Shown here piece by piece: positions 36,272-47,471 of a stretch of 64,000 nucleotides of DNA; the stretch's first letter is position 1; every line of letters starts with the position of its first letter. Under the pieces are notes generated by a model, which was not told where the DNA came from, did no database searches, and was given only the letters and a program-made list of their open reading frames with translations. The stretch comes from Agromyces seonyuensis (GTDB lineage: Bacteria > Actinomycetota > Actinomycetes > Actinomycetales > Microbacteriaceae), in contig NZ_WSTA01000001.1 in NCBI RefSeq assembly GCF_009789225.1, positions 106,854-170,853 on the forward strand, given 5' to 3'. Both the position numbers and the translations under genes were made by a program.

Positions 36272-37050
36272 ACCGCACCCCGCTCATCGCGGGGAACTGG
36301 AAGATGAACCTCGATCACCTGCAGGCGATCGCGTTCGTGCAGAAGCTGGCGTGGAACCTCGCCGACGCGAAGCACGACTTCGGCGCCGTCGAGGCCGCGG
36401 TCTTCCCGCCCTTCACCGACCTGCGCAGTGTGCAGACGCTCGTCCAGGCCGACAAACTCCCGATCGCCTACGGCGCGCAGGACCTCTCGGTGCACGACTC
36501 GGGCGCCTACACGGGCGAGATCTCTGGTGCGTTCATCGCCCAGCTCGACGCCAAGTACGTCATCATCGGACACTCCGAGCGCCGCCAGTACCACGGCGAG
36601 ACCGACGAGATCGTCGCAGCCAAGGTGCAGGCCGCCGTCAAGCATGGGCTCGTCCCGGTGCTGTGCGTCGGCGAGACCGCCGAAGACCTGGAGCAGTACG
36701 GCCCGAGCGCCGTGCCGGTCGGCCAGCTCGAGACGGCGATCGCGGGCCTGCCCGCCGACGTCGATCTCGTCGTGGCGTACGAGCCCGTGTGGGCCATCGG
36801 TTCCGGTCAGGCCGCGACGCCCGAGCAGGCCGGTTCGGTCGCCAAGGCGCTCCGCGACGTGCTCGTGGAGTCGCTCGGCGCCGAGGGCGCTGCGGCGACG
36901 CGCATCCTCTACGGCGGTTCCGTGAAGGCGGCGAACATCGCCGCGTTCATGCGCGAACCTGACGTGGACGGCGCACTCGTCGGCGGGGCGAGCCTCGACA
37001 TCGACGAGTTCTCCGCGATCATCCGCTACCAGAAGCACGTCGGGGTCTGA
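36262..37050 (+). CDS. tpiA: Triosephosphate isomerase
   Basis: 262-residue TIM barrel linking dihydroxyacetone phosphate and glyceraldehyde-3-phosphate. Substrate lysine in GNWKMN, catalytic His in IGHSERR, catalytic Glu in [18 protein letters not shown], and the phosphate loops YGGSVKAAN and GGASLD. The ATG lies inside the end of pgk (10-nt overlap), so the two are coupled. Confidence 0.97.
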   Translation: MAVNRTPLIAGNWKMNLDHLQAIAFVQKLAWNLADAKHDFGAVEAAVFPPFTDLRSVQTLVQADKLPIAYGAQDLSVHDSGAYTGEISGAFIAQLDAKYVIIGHSERRQYHGETDEIVAAKVQAAVKHGLVPVLCVGETAEDLEQYGPSAVPVGQLETAIAGLPADVDLVVAYEPVWAIGSGQAATPEQAGSVAKALRDVLVESLGAEGAAATRILYGGSVKAANIAAFMREPDVDGALVGGASLDIDEFSAIIRYQKHVGV

Positions 37051-37070
37051 GCAGGCGCCGGACGTCCCGC

Positions 37071-37076
37071 TAGAAT
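37071..37076 (+). promoter_or_regulatory. -10 element of secG
   Basis: TAGAAT, close to consensus, 44 nt before the secG GTG and 20 nt after the tpiA stop. Confidence 0.55.
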
Positions 37077-37120
37077 GAGGACTCGGTGCGGCGATCGCCG
37101 TGCCGGGAAGGAAACAACCC

Positions 37121-37372
37121 GTGGAGATCCTCCAGGTCGTCTTGCAGGTCCTGCTCGGTCTTTCGAGCCTGCTGCTGACGCTCCTCATCCTGCTGCACAA
37201 GGGTCGCGGTGGCGGCCTCTCCGACATGTTCGGCGGCGGGGTGACCTCGAATCTCGGTGCGTCCGGCGTTGCGGAGCGCAACCTGAATCGCATCACCGTC
37301 ATCCTCGGTCTGGTGTGGATCGCCTGCGTCATCGCGCTCGGTCTCATCACCCGATTCAGCGACGGCCTCTGA
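37121..37372 (+). CDS. secG: Protein translocase subunit SecG
   Basis: 83-residue accessory subunit of the SecYEG channel. Two membrane helices (about 3-25 and 55-77) flank a loop with the family pattern LLHKGRGGGLSDMFGGG. The GTG at 37121 begins V-E-I-L-Q-V and follows GGAAGGAAA by 7 nt. The position after gap-pgk-tpi is the usual one in Gram-positive bacteria. Confidence 0.95.
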   Translation: MEILQVVLQVLLGLSSLLLTLLILLHKGRGGGLSDMFGGGVTSNLGASGVAERNLNRITVILGLVWIACVIALGLITRFSDGL

Positions 37373-37405
37373 GCCGCCGCTTCCGCCGTACGAAGGGGAA
37401 CACGC

Positions 37406-37762
37406 ATGGCATCAGGCAATAGCGCCATCCGCGGATCGAGGGTCGGCGCCGGCCCCATGGGCGAACAGGACCGCGGTTTCCACGCGGACCGGGTCGCCGT
37501 GAGCTACTGGGATGCGAAGGGCAACGAGGTCGTCCGCTACTTCGCCGCGAACCTTCCCGACGAGGAGATTCCCGACGTCGTCGACAGCCCCACCACGGGG
37601 TTGCCGGCCGGCCGCGACAAGGACAACCCGCCGCAGGTCGCGAAGCTCGAGCCGTACAAGACGCACCTCGCGTACGTGAAGGAGCGTCGCAGCGAAGACG
37701 AGGCGGCGCAGCTGCTCGACGAGGCGCTGCAGCAGCTCCGCGCCCGCCGCGGTCAGGCCTGA
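37406..37762 (+). CDS. rbpA: RNA polymerase-binding protein RbpA
   Basis: 118-residue actinobacterial transcription factor that binds RNA polymerase and the primary sigma factor and stabilises open complexes. N-terminal tail IRGSRVGAGPMGE, core domain about 28-75, basic linker, then the sigma-interaction helix KTHLAYVKERRSEDEAAQLLDEAL (read in parts). There is no cysteine in the whole protein, so the zinc site known from Streptomyces RbpA is absent; the core reads SYWDAKGNEVVRYFAANLPD instead. GAAGGGGAA lies 6 nt before the ATG. Confidence 0.95.
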   Translation: MASGNSAIRGSRVGAGPMGEQDRGFHADRVAVSYWDAKGNEVVRYFAANLPDEEIPDVVDSPTTGLPAGRDKDNPPQVAKLEPYKTHLAYVKERRSEDEAAQLLDEALQQLRARRGQA

Positions 37763-37781
37763 CCTGCACACGCGCCAACGA

Positions 37782-37819
37782 ACGAGGGGCCGTCCACCGG
37801 AAGGTGGACGGCCCCTCGT
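37782..37819. terminator. Bidirectional terminator between rbpA and pgl
   Basis: Perfect 17-bp stem ACGAGGGGCCGTCCACC / GGTGGACGGCCCCTCGT with a GGAA tetraloop, between two convergent genes. Confidence 0.88.
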
Positions 37820-37843
37820 CGTTCCGCCGGGCGGCGGAGTCGG

Positions 37844-38614
37844 TCAGTACTCGCTCGCGATGAGCTCCGCCGGGACCTCGACGGCCGCCTCGGCGTCGAC
37901 GAAGTACACCGTGCGCAGCCGGCCCTTGACGCCGGCCACCGGGACCTCGTCGCGAGAGGCGCCCGCGAGCGCCAGCCCGAGCGCGGAGGCCTTGTCGGCG
38001 CCCGCGAGAACGAGCCAGATGCGGTCGGCGCCGTTCAGCACCGGCCGAGTCAGGCTGAGCCGCTCCGGAGGCGGCTTGGGAGAGTTGCGCACCGGGATGA
38101 CCGTGCGGTCCGTGACCTGGATGCCCGAACGGTGCGGGAACAGCGAGGCCACGTGCCCGTCCGGTCCGACGCCGAGGAACACGAGGTCGAACGTCGGGAA
38201 CGGCTGCGAGTCCGTGCCGAAGCGCGCGAGCTCCTCGGCGGCCGAGTCCGCGGCCTCCTCGAGCGTCAGCCCTTCGTCGCTCGTGGCGAACGGGTGGAGC
38301 TGATCGGCCTCGAGCCCGAGCTTCGCGAGCAGCGCCTCGAAGGCCTGCACGTCGTTGCGCTCGGCGTCGCCGGCCGGCACCCAGCGCTCGTCGCCCCACC
38401 AGAAGTGGACGCGAGACCAGTCCAGGCTCGTGCGCACGGGAGAGGCGGCCACGGCCGCGAGCACCGCGATGCCCACCGTGCCGCCCGTGAGCGCGACGTG
38501 GACGAGCTCCCGCTCCGCGAGGAGGTCCTGGACCTTCGAGAGGAACCGCGAGGCCACGGACTCCACGAGCGCCGGCCGGTCGGCGAACACGAGCACGCGG
38601 CGGTCGCCGGTCAT
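37844..38614 (-). CDS. pgl: 6-phosphogluconolactonase
   Basis: 256-residue lactonase, second step of the oxidative pentose-phosphate pathway. Family motifs VALTGGTVGIAVL, VHFWWGDERWVP, and FLGVGPDGHVASLFPHRS are all present. The ATG overlaps the opcA stop (ATGA, 38611-38614), so it is the last gene of a tightly coupled minus-strand operon. Confidence 0.95.
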   Translation of the reverse strand: MTGDRRVLVFADRPALVESVASRFLSKVQDLLAERELVHVALTGGTVGIAVLAAVAASPVRTSLDWSRVHFWWGDERWVPAGDAERNDVQAFEALLAKLGLEADQLHPFATSDEGLTLEEAADSAAEELARFGTDSQPFPTFDLVFLGVGPDGHVASLFPHRSGIQVTDRTVIPVRNSPKPPPERLSLTRPVLNGADRIWLVLAGADKASALGLALAGASRDEVPVAGVKGRLRTVYFVDAEAAVEVPAELIASEY

Positions 38615-39570
38615 GCCGCCGCCTCGGCCGCCTGCAGTTCGGCCACCCCGCGGGTGAGCACCTCGCCCCAGAGCTCGTCGGGGTCGAGCCGGCGCAGCTC
38701 CTCGGCGAGGCAGTCGCGCAGGCTCCGTCGCGGGAGCGCCAGGTCCTGGGTCGGCTGCCCGGGCTGGCTGAGCGTCGCGACGCCGAGCCGGTCCTGATCG
38801 CGCACGAGCTCGATGCGGCCCGAGGCCCGCTCGAGCACGACCCCGTGGATGCCCTGGGGGCCGTCCTCCGGGCCGGTGAGCACGGCGACGGTGTCGGAAC
38901 CGAGCTGCATGCGCAGCCACGCGGCGAGGAGCGTCGTCGACGGGGAGTCGAGCGAGCCGGTCACGGTGACGCGCTCGACCGCCTCGTACGGCGGCTGGTC
39001 GAGCACCGCGGCGAGCTGGGCGCGCCAGAGGGTGAGCCGGGTCCACGCCATGTCCGCATCGCCCGGACGGTAGTTGTCGGCGAGCGTCGTGAGCGCGGAC
39101 TGCGGGTCGGGCTGCGTCGAGGCATCCGTCAGCCGGCGCTGCGCGACGCGGCCGAGCGCCGACTCCGCCGGGATCGGCGGTGCGAGCGCGGGCCACCACG
39201 TGACGACCGGCGCGTCCGGGAGGAGGAGCCCCGTGATGAGGCTCTCCTCGTCCTGGCAGGCGTCGCCGCGGGCGCGGAGGATGATGACGTCGCTCGCACC
39301 GGCGTCGCCGCCGACGCGGATCTCCGCGTCGAGCCGCGCGGGCTCGGACGGGTCTTCGCCCGCCGGGTCGGTCGCGACGACGATCACGCGCATCGGATGC
39401 TCGCGCGAGGCGTCGTTCGCGGCCTCGATCGCCTCCTCCTCGCCGTCCGCCTGGGTGGCGATGACGAGGGTGAGCACGCGACCGAGGGCGACGACGCCGC
39501 CGTCCTCGCGGATCTTGACGAGGGCCTTGGACACCTTGCTGGTGGTGGTGTCGGGAAGGTCGATGATCAT
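38611..39570 (-). CDS. opcA: Glucose-6-phosphate dehydrogenase assembly protein OpcA
   Basis: 319 residues. OpcA proteins activate or assemble glucose-6-phosphate dehydrogenase in cyanobacteria and actinobacteria. The N-terminus begins MIIDLPDTTTSKVSKALVKI, which is typical, and the conserved PDAPVVTWWPALAP with later FLDSQ-like VTGSLDSPSTTLLAAWL segments are present. It overlaps zwf (ATGA, 39567-39570) upstream and pgl downstream, fitting its partnership with Zwf. Confidence 0.93.
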   Translation of the reverse strand: MIIDLPDTTTSKVSKALVKIREDGGVVALGRVLTLVIATQADGEEEAIEAANDASREHPMRVIVVATDPAGEDPSEPARLDAEIRVGGDAGASDVIILRARGDACQDEESLITGLLLPDAPVVTWWPALAPPIPAESALGRVAQRRLTDASTQPDPQSALTTLADNYRPGDADMAWTRLTLWRAQLAAVLDQPPYEAVERVTVTGSLDSPSTTLLAAWLRMQLGSDTVAVLTGPEDGPQGIHGVVLERASGRIELVRDQDRLGVATLSQPGQPTQDLALPRRSLRDCLAEELRRLDPDELWGEVLTRGVAELQAAEAAA

Positions 39571-41114
39571 GGGCGCCTCCAGCTCCGTCCGTCTCGGGCC
39601 AGCAGGGCGTCGGCCGAGGAAGGTCCCCAGGTGCCCGGCCGGTACTGCTCCGGCTGTCCTTGCGTCGCCCAGAACTCCTCGATCGGGTCGAGGATCTTCC
39701 AGGAGAGCTCCACTTCCTCCTGGCGGGGGAAGAGCGGCGGTTCGCCGAGGAGCACGTCCAGGATGAGCCGCTCGTACGCTTCGGGGCTCGCCTCGGTGAA
39801 CGCGTGGCCGTAGCCGAAGTCCATCGTGACGTCTCGCACCTGCATGCCGGCGCCCGGCACCTTCGATCCGAAGCGGATCGTGACGCCCTCGTCGGGCTGC
39901 ACGCGGATGACGATCGCGTTCTGCCCGAGCTCGGAGGTCTGGCTGTCCTGGAAGAGCAGCTGCGGCGCGCGCTTGAACACGACCGCGATCTCGGTGACAC
40001 GACGGCCGAGGCGCTTGCCCGCGCGGAGGTAGAACGGCACGCCCGCCCAGCGGCGGGTGGCCACCTCGAGGCGGATCGCGGCGTACGTCTCCGTCGTCGA
40101 CTCCGGGTTCATCCCGTCCTCGTCGAGGAAGCCGATGACCTGCTCGCCGCCCTGCCATCCGCCCGCGTACTGGCCGCGTGCGGTGCTCTCGGCGAGGTCG
40201 TCGGAGAGCTTCACCGCGGCGAGGATCTTCTCCTTCTCGGCCCGCAGATCCTTGGCGTCGAAGGAGATGGGCTCCTCCATCGCCGTCAGCGCGAGCAGTT
40301 GCAGCAGGTGGTTCTGGATGACGTCGCGGGCCGCGCCGATGCCGTCGTAGTACCCGGCACGGCCGCCCACGCCGATGTCCTCGGCCATCGTGATCTGCAC
40401 GTGGTCGACGAAGTTCGCATTCCAGATGGGTTCCCAGAGCTGGTTCGCGAACCGGAGCGCCAGGATGTTCTGGACCGTCTCCTTGCCGAGGTAGTGATCG
40501 ATGCGGAACACGGAGTCGGGCGGGAAGACCGAGGCGACGACGTCGTTGAGCTCGCGGGCCGTCTTGAGGTCGCTGCCGAACGGCTTCTCGATGACGACGC
40601 GTCGCCACTTGGTGTCATCCTGCTCGGCGAGGCCGGAGCGCTTGAGCTGCTCCGTGACGACCGGGAACGACTTCGGCGGGATCGACAGGTAGAAGGCGTG
40701 GTTGCCCATGGTGCCGCGCTCGCGGTCGAGCTCGTCGACCACCTCGCGGAGCCGGTCGAAGGCCGCGGCGTCGTCGAACGAGCCCGACACGAAGCGGATG
40801 CCTCGGGAGAGCTGCGTCCACACCTCCTCGCGGAACGGCGTGCGCGCGTACTGCTTCACCGAGTCGTGCACGACCCGCTCGAAGTCCTGGTCGGCCCAGT
40901 CGCGCCGGGCGAACCCGACGAGGGCGAAGCCCGGGGGCAGGAGCCCCCGGTTCGCCAGGTCGTACACGGCGGGCATCAGCTTCTTGCGGGACAGGTCGCC
41001 CGTCACACCGAAGATGATGAGGCTGGACGGGCCGGCGATGCGGTTGAGCCGGTAGTCCTTGTCCGAGCGGAGGGGATTCTCCGACTCGCCGATGGGCACG
41101 GGGTTCGCGCTCAT
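39567..41114 (-). CDS. zwf: Glucose-6-phosphate 1-dehydrogenase
   Basis: 515-residue entry enzyme of the pentose-phosphate pathway, reducing NADP. The Rossmann loop FGVTGDLSRKKLMPA is near residue 35 and the active-site signature RIDHYLGKETVQN near 203, with the catalytic His downstream (MHNHLLQLL-type region reads IQNHLLQLLAL). The ATG at 41114 gives MSANPVPIGESENPLR. It begins 2 nt after the pgi stop, so coupling to pgi is likely. Confidence 0.97.
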   Translation of the reverse strand: MSANPVPIGESENPLRSDKDYRLNRIAGPSSLIIFGVTGDLSRKKLMPAVYDLANRGLLPPGFALVGFARRDWADQDFERVVHDSVKQYARTPFREEVWTQLSRGIRFVSGSFDDAAAFDRLREVVDELDRERGTMGNHAFYLSIPPKSFPVVTEQLKRSGLAEQDDTKWRRVVIEKPFGSDLKTARELNDVVASVFPPDSVFRIDHYLGKETVQNILALRFANQLWEPIWNANFVDHVQITMAEDIGVGGRAGYYDGIGAARDVIQNHLLQLLALTAMEEPISFDAKDLRAEKEKILAAVKLSDDLAESTARGQYAGGWQGGEQVIGFLDEDGMNPESTTETYAAIRLEVATRRWAGVPFYLRAGKRLGRRVTEIAVVFKRAPQLLFQDSQTSELGQNAIVIRVQPDEGVTIRFGSKVPGAGMQVRDVTMDFGYGHAFTEASPEAYERLILDVLLGEPPLFPRQEEVELSWKILDPIEEFWATQGQPEQYRPGTWGPSSADALLARDGRSWRRP

Positions 41115-41116
41115 GG

Positions 41117-42721
41117 TCAGCCGATCGCGTCGAAGAGCGTCTTCACGTTCGCGGACGGGTCCGTCAGCGTGAGCGTGAGCACCGGGAGTCCGTGCTCGGC
41201 GAGCACGGCGGCGTCGCCCGAGGCCTGGGCCGCGATGAGCTGCCCGAAGGTGAACGGGCGGTCCGGGATCGCGAGGTCCTCGGCGGGCGTCTCGGTCACC
41301 TGCAGGAACACGCCGACGGCGGGGCCGCCCTTGTGGAACTGGCCGGTGGAGTGCAGGAAGCGCGGGCCCCAACCGAACGTGACCGGGCGGCCGGCGCGGG
41401 CGGCGAGCGCGTCGCGCAGGCCCTCGAGCTCGGGCAGCGCGGTGCGGTCGACGTAGGCCTGCACGGCGAGGTAGCCGTCCTCGGGAAGCTCCTCGAGGAG
41501 GACGTCGATCGCCGAGACGAGGTCGCTCGCCGCCCCGATGACGTGCGGCGTGCCGCGCACCTCGATGCCGTCGGCGACGAACGCGGCCGGAGCCGGCTCG
41601 GGACGGTCGTCGAGCAGCGCGCGGGCGGCGATCTTCGCGGCCTCGACGTCGGGCTGGTTGAACGGGTCGATCGCGAGGATGCGGCCCGCGACGGCCGTCG
41701 CGTACTCGAAGGCGAGGAAGAGCGCGCCGAGCGTGCCGGAGACCCGGATCTCGTCGGGCGCGTGCGCCGGGAACAACTCGTCGTCGGCCTCGTCGACCAG
41801 TCGGACGATCTGGAGGTCGGCCGGGCGGGCGGCGAGCTCGGGCGCGTCCACGCCGAGCACGACCGGCAGGATGCCCGTGCCGGACTTGCCCGTCGACTCG
41901 GCGATGAGCTGCTCGGCCCAGTCGCCGAAGCCCACGATGTGGGTGCCGTCGGTGACGATGCCGAGCTTGTCGCGGCGGGGGCTCGTCGCGGCGATCGCGG
42001 CGCCGAGCACGAGGCCCGGGTTCTGGTCGCGGTCGAGGGCGAGCTCCAGCTGGAGCGCCTCCGCCTCGGCGAGGAGCTCCTCGATGTCGACGCCCGCGAG
42101 GCCCGACGGCACGAGCCCGAAGGCCGTGAGCGCCGAGTAACGGCCGCCGACGTTCGGGTCGGCGTTGAAGACGCGGTAGCCGGCCTCGCGAGCCGAGACG
42201 TCGAGCGGCGAGCCCGGGTCGGTCACGATGACGATGCGGCCGGTCGGGTCGATGCCCGCGTCGCGGAACGCCTGCTCGTAGACGCGGCGCTGGCTGTCGG
42301 TCTCGACGGTCGAGCCGGACTTCGACGACACGACGAGCGCGCTCGAGGCGAGGCGGTCGGCGAGCGCCGCCCGGACCTGGCCGGGCTCGGTCGAGTCGAG
42401 GACCGTGAGCTCGGCGCCGGCCGTGCGGGTGATGACCTCCGGCGCGAGCGAGGAGCCGCCCATGCCGGCGAGCACGATGTGGTCGACGCCGGCCTCGTGG
42501 AGCTCTTCGCGAAGGGCGAGGATCTCGGGCACGAGCGGGCGCGAGATGGCGACGGCCTCGGTCCAGCCGAGTCGGACGGCGGCCTCGGGCTCGGCCTCGG
42601 GGCCCCAGAGGGTCGAGTCGAGCGAGGTGATGCGGCTCGCGACGTTGTCGGCGACGAGCGGCGCGACCGACGAGCGGACGGCCTCCGCCGCCGCGCCGCC
42701 GAGGGAGATCTTGATGCTCAC
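41117..42721 (-). CDS. pgi: Glucose-6-phosphate isomerase, actinobacterial operon type
   Basis: 534-residue SIS-fold isomerase of glucose-6-phosphate and fructose-6-phosphate. It has [14 protein letters not shown] and [15 protein letters not shown] (phosphate-binding SIS motifs), [16 protein letters not shown], and a C-terminal half with [10 protein letters not shown] and [18 protein letters not shown]. Its gene sits between tal and zwf, as in actinobacteria where tal-pgi fusions also occur; here the two are separate but overlap as GTGA (42718-42721). The GTG is chosen from that overlap and the start VSIKISLGG. Confidence 0.93.
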   Translation of the reverse strand: MSIKISLGGAAAEAVRSSVAPLVADNVASRITSLDSTLWGPEAEPEAAVRLGWTEAVAISRPLVPEILALREELHEAGVDHIVLAGMGGSSLAPEVITRTAGAELTVLDSTEPGQVRAALADRLASSALVVSSKSGSTVETDSQRRVYEQAFRDAGIDPTGRIVIVTDPGSPLDVSAREAGYRVFNADPNVGGRYSALTAFGLVPSGLAGVDIEELLAEAEALQLELALDRDQNPGLVLGAAIAATSPRRDKLGIVTDGTHIVGFGDWAEQLIAESTGKSGTGILPVVLGVDAPELAARPADLQIVRLVDEADDELFPAHAPDEIRVSGTLGALFLAFEYATAVAGRILAIDPFNQPDVEAAKIAARALLDDRPEPAPAAFVADGIEVRGTPHVIGAASDLVSAIDVLLEELPEDGYLAVQAYVDRTALPELEGLRDALAARAGRPVTFGWGPRFLHSTGQFHKGGPAVGVFLQVTETPAEDLAIPDRPFTFGQLIAAQASGDAAVLAEHGLPVLTLTLTDPSANVKTLFDAIG

Positions 42722-43830
42722 TTCGCGGCCTCCAGAGCGGATCCGACGGTCTCGAGGAGCTCGCCCCACGAGACGATGAACTTCTCGACGCCCTCGCGCT
42801 CGAGGAGCGCGGTGACGTCGTCGTAGGAGACGCCGACGGCGGCGATCGCGTCGAGGACGCCCTGGGCGGCCTCGTACGAGCCGGTGACGCTGTCGCCCGC
42901 GATGACGCCGTGGTCGGCGGTCGCCTCGAGCGTCTTCTCGGGCATCGTGTTGACGACGCCCTGCGCGACGAGCTCGGTCACGTAGAGGGTGTCGGGCAGC
43001 GCCGGGTCCTTGACGCCGGTGGAGGCCCAGAGCGGCCGCTGGCGGTTCGCGCCGGCGGCGATGAGGGAGGCGGCGCGCTCCTCGGCGAAGGCGTCCTCGT
43101 ACAGGCGGTAGGCGAGCTGCGCGTTGGCGACGCCGGCCTTGCTCTTGAGGGCGAGGGCCTCGTCCGTGCCGACGGCCTCGAGGCGCTTGTCGATCTCGGT
43201 GTCGACGCGGGAGACGAAGAACGAGGCCACCGAGTGGATCGTCGAGAGGTCGATGCCCGCCTCCTTCGCGATCTCGAGGCCGGCGAGGTACGCGTCGATG
43301 ACGGCGCGGTGACGCTCGAGGCTGAAGATCAGGGTCACGTTGACGCTGATGCCCGCGCCGATGACCGCAGTGATCGCCTCGAGGCCCTCGAGCGTCGCCG
43401 GGATCTTGATCATCGTGTTCGGACGGTCGACCGTGTCCCAGAGCTCGTGCGCCTGAGCGATGGTGCCTGCGGCGTCGTTGGCGAGCGTCGGCGCGACCTC
43501 GATCGAGACGCGGCCGTCGTAGCCGGCGGATGCGTCGTAGATCGGGCGGAAGACGTCGGACGCTGCGCGCACGTCGTCGGTGGTGATCGCGAAGACCGCC
43601 TCGTCGACCGAGGCGCCCGCCTTCGCGAGGTCGGCGACCTGCTCGGCGTAGGCCTCGCCCTTGGCGAGGGCGCCGGCGAAGATCGTCGGGTTCGTGGTGA
43701 CGCCGACGACGTTGCGGTCGGCGATGAGGGTCGTCAGACCGCCGGTCGCGATGCGCTCGCGCGAGAGGTCGTCGAGCCAGATGCTGACGCCGGCGTCCGA
43801 GAGCGCCTGCGTGGGGGAGGATGCTGCCAT
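42718..43830 (-). CDS. tal: Transaldolase
   Basis: 370-residue aldolase-type enzyme moving a dihydroxyacetone unit in the non-oxidative pentose-phosphate pathway. [15 protein letters not shown] near residue 40 and the Schiff-base lysine in [11 protein letters not shown] (about 140) define the family; [15 protein letters not shown] follows. Of two in-frame ATGs, 43830 is chosen since AAGGAG lies 9 nt before it and directly touches the other (43839). Confidence 0.96.
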   Translation of the reverse strand: MAASSPTQALSDAGVSIWLDDLSRERIATGGLTTLIADRNVVGVTTNPTIFAGALAKGEAYAEQVADLAKAGASVDEAVFAITTDDVRAASDVFRPIYDASAGYDGRVSIEVAPTLANDAAGTIAQAHELWDTVDRPNTMIKIPATLEGLEAITAVIGAGISVNVTLIFSLERHRAVIDAYLAGLEIAKEAGIDLSTIHSVASFFVSRVDTEIDKRLEAVGTDEALALKSKAGVANAQLAYRLYEDAFAEERAASLIAAGANRQRPLWASTGVKDPALPDTLYVTELVAQGVVNTMPEKTLEATADHGVIAGDSVTGSYEAAQGVLDAIAAVGVSYDDVTALLEREGVEKFIVSWGELLETVGSALEAAK

Positions 43831-43855
43831 TTCCGTCATCTCCTTCGTTCGCGGC

Positions 43856-45943
<2,088 letters not shown>

Positions 45944-46102
45944 GGGGCGGTGTTCCTTCCGTTGGAGTCGCGAACCGGCATCCTGTGGCCGGCCCGTTCG
46001 CGAGGAGACGCGGGTGGCGCGCACAGATCGACGGTCGACTCGGAAGGGGCGCCCGAATGGACGGCGATTCTCGGAGACCGCGCCGTCGGGCGCGCTTCCG
46101 TC

Positions 46103-46108
46103 AGTATA
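46103..46108 (-). promoter_or_regulatory. -10 element of the tkt operon
   Basis: TATACT on the minus strand (AGTATA on plus), one base from the TATAAT consensus. Transcription would start near 46096, giving a leader of about 150 nt. No clear -35 was found. Confidence 0.55.
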
Positions 46109-46218
46109 GAGACGTCGGGGGTTACGCCGTCTTGTCGTGGTCCTCACGGCGGCGCCGTCCCGATGTGCGGCGGAACCGCGGGGGAGGGCGGCGCCGCGGG
46201 GTGCGACACGCGATGTCA

Positions 46219-46224
46219 TAGAAT
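46219..46224 (+). promoter_or_regulatory. -10 element of ctaB
   Basis: TAGAAT. It lies 7 nt before an in-frame GTG (46232), which could be a leaderless start, and about 50 nt before the preferred ATG (46274). Confidence 0.55.
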
Positions 46225-46273
46225 CGAGTCCGTGCGAGCGCCGTGCGGCGTTCGAGCGCGCGGAAGAGGGACG

Positions 46274-47194
46274 ATGCAGGACACGATCGACACGACGACG
46301 ACCCGGGCGACCCCGACCCTCCGCCGGAAGATCGCCGCGTACGTCGCGCTGACCAAGCCGCGCGTCGTCGAGCTGCTCCTCGTGGTCACCGCGCCGACGA
46401 TGATCCTCGCTGCAGACGGCTTCCCCGACCTGTGGCTGCTCGTCGCCGTCCTCGTCGGCGGGTACCTCAGCGCGGGCGCCGCAGGCGCATTCAACTGCTA
46501 CATCGACCGCGACATCGACCGGGTCATGAAGCGCACGAGCAACCGCCCCCTCGTGACGGGCGAACTCACCGACCGGGAAGCCTTGGTCTTCTCCTGGGCG
46601 ATGGCCATCGCCTCCGTCATCTGGTTCGCGGTGTTCACGAACTGGCTCGCCACCGCGCTCTCCGTCGCGGCCATCCTGCTCTACGTCGTCTTCTACACGC
46701 TCATCCTCAAGCGGCGCACGGCCCAGAACATCGTGTGGGGCGGCATCGCCGGTTGCATGCCCGTGCTGATCGGCTGGGCGGCCGTCACCGGCAGCCTCGA
46801 CTGGGCCCCGGTCATCCTGTTCCTCATCATCTTCCTGTGGACGCCGCCGCACTACTGGCCGCTGTCGATGAAGTACCGCGCCGACTACGCGGCGGCGGGG
46901 GTGCCGATGCTCGCCGTCGTGCGCGGCCGTGCGCAGGTCGGCATGCAGGTCATCCTCTACGCGTGGGCGATGGTGGCGTGCTCGCTCATCCTCATCCCCG
47001 TCGCGGACATGGGGATCACGTACACCGCCGTCGCGATCGGCGTCGGCGGCTGGTTCATCTACGAGACGCACCGGCTGTACGCCCTCGCGATCCGTCACGC
47101 GGAGGTCTCGCCGATGCGCGTCTTCCACGGCTCGATCGCGTATCTCTCGCTCGTCTTCCTCGCGGTCGCGATCGACCCGCTGCTCGCGTTCTGA
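46274..47194 (+). CDS. ctaB: Protoheme IX farnesyltransferase (heme O synthase)
   Basis: 306-residue UbiA-family membrane prenyltransferase that adds farnesyl to heme B to give heme O for the cytochrome oxidase. Nine hydrophobic helices fit the family. The Asp-rich substrate motif is [20 protein letters not shown] (about residue 74-93), with the second motif region in [13 protein letters not shown]. The ATG at 46274 has GAAGAGGG 3-10 nt upstream. A GTG at 46232 in the same frame, 7 nt after the -10, would add 14 Arg-rich residues. It is convergent with ctaA, its pathway partner. Confidence 0.95.
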   Translation: MQDTIDTTTTRATPTLRRKIAAYVALTKPRVVELLLVVTAPTMILAADGFPDLWLLVAVLVGGYLSAGAAGAFNCYIDRDIDRVMKRTSNRPLVTGELTDREALVFSWAMAIASVIWFAVFTNWLATALSVAAILLYVVFYTLILKRRTAQNIVWGGIAGCMPVLIGWAAVTGSLDWAPVILFLIIFLWTPPHYWPLSMKYRADYAAAGVPMLAVVRGRAQVGMQVILYAWAMVACSLILIPVADMGITYTAVAIGVGGWFIYETHRLYALAIRHAEVSPMRVFHGSIAYLSLVFLAVAIDPLLAF

Positions 47195-47427
47195 TCGCGG
47201 GCGCGCGGCATCCTGATCGCGCCCGACCGGGCGTCCTGCACGCCCGAACCGCGCTGATCGGATGACCGCTGCCCGGCCGTTGCTCTCGCGCCGCCGGCGC
47301 GCGAAGGATGCCCGCTGCCCGACGGCTGCCCGCGCACTGCGGGCGAGTCGAGGATGCTCGCACGTCGGGCATCCGCGCGCACCCGTCCGGATGAGCGGTC
47401 CGGCACCGTCTCCGCAGCCCGCACGCC

Positions 47428-47463
47428 GAAGCCCCGGGCATCCTGCAGGATGCCCGGGGCTTC
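47428..47463. terminator. 36-nt perfect palindrome between ctaB and ctaA
   Basis: GAAGCCCCGGGCATCCTG followed by its exact reverse complement, with no loop bases at the centre. It ends 8 nt before the ctaA stop codon end (47472) and serves as a terminator for ctaA on the minus strand and perhaps as a backstop for ctaB. The rest of the gap (47195-47427) has no gene but several GGATGCC/GGCATCC copies. Confidence 0.75.
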
Positions 47464-47471
47464 ATCGTCGT

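Larger units (their letters stand above)
45944..46273. other. 330-nt divergent intergenic region tkt / ctaB
   Basis: No gene is recognisable. It holds the tkt ribosome site (GGAAGGAA), the tkt leader with a 6-bp hairpin CGCGCC-GTCG-GGCGCG (46079-46094), the tkt -10 element on the minus strand (46103-46108) and the ctaB -10 element (46219-46224). Confidence 0.7.

Noticed and set aside
45944..46102. Riboswitch in the long tkt leader
   Set aside because: The leader has one 6-bp hairpin but no recognisable thiamine or other riboswitch consensus; it was recorded only as a long leader.
47195..47427. CRISPR-like repeat array in the ctaB/ctaA gap
   Set aside because: The repeats are short (7-9 nt), irregular in spacing and direction, and no cas gene is nearby.
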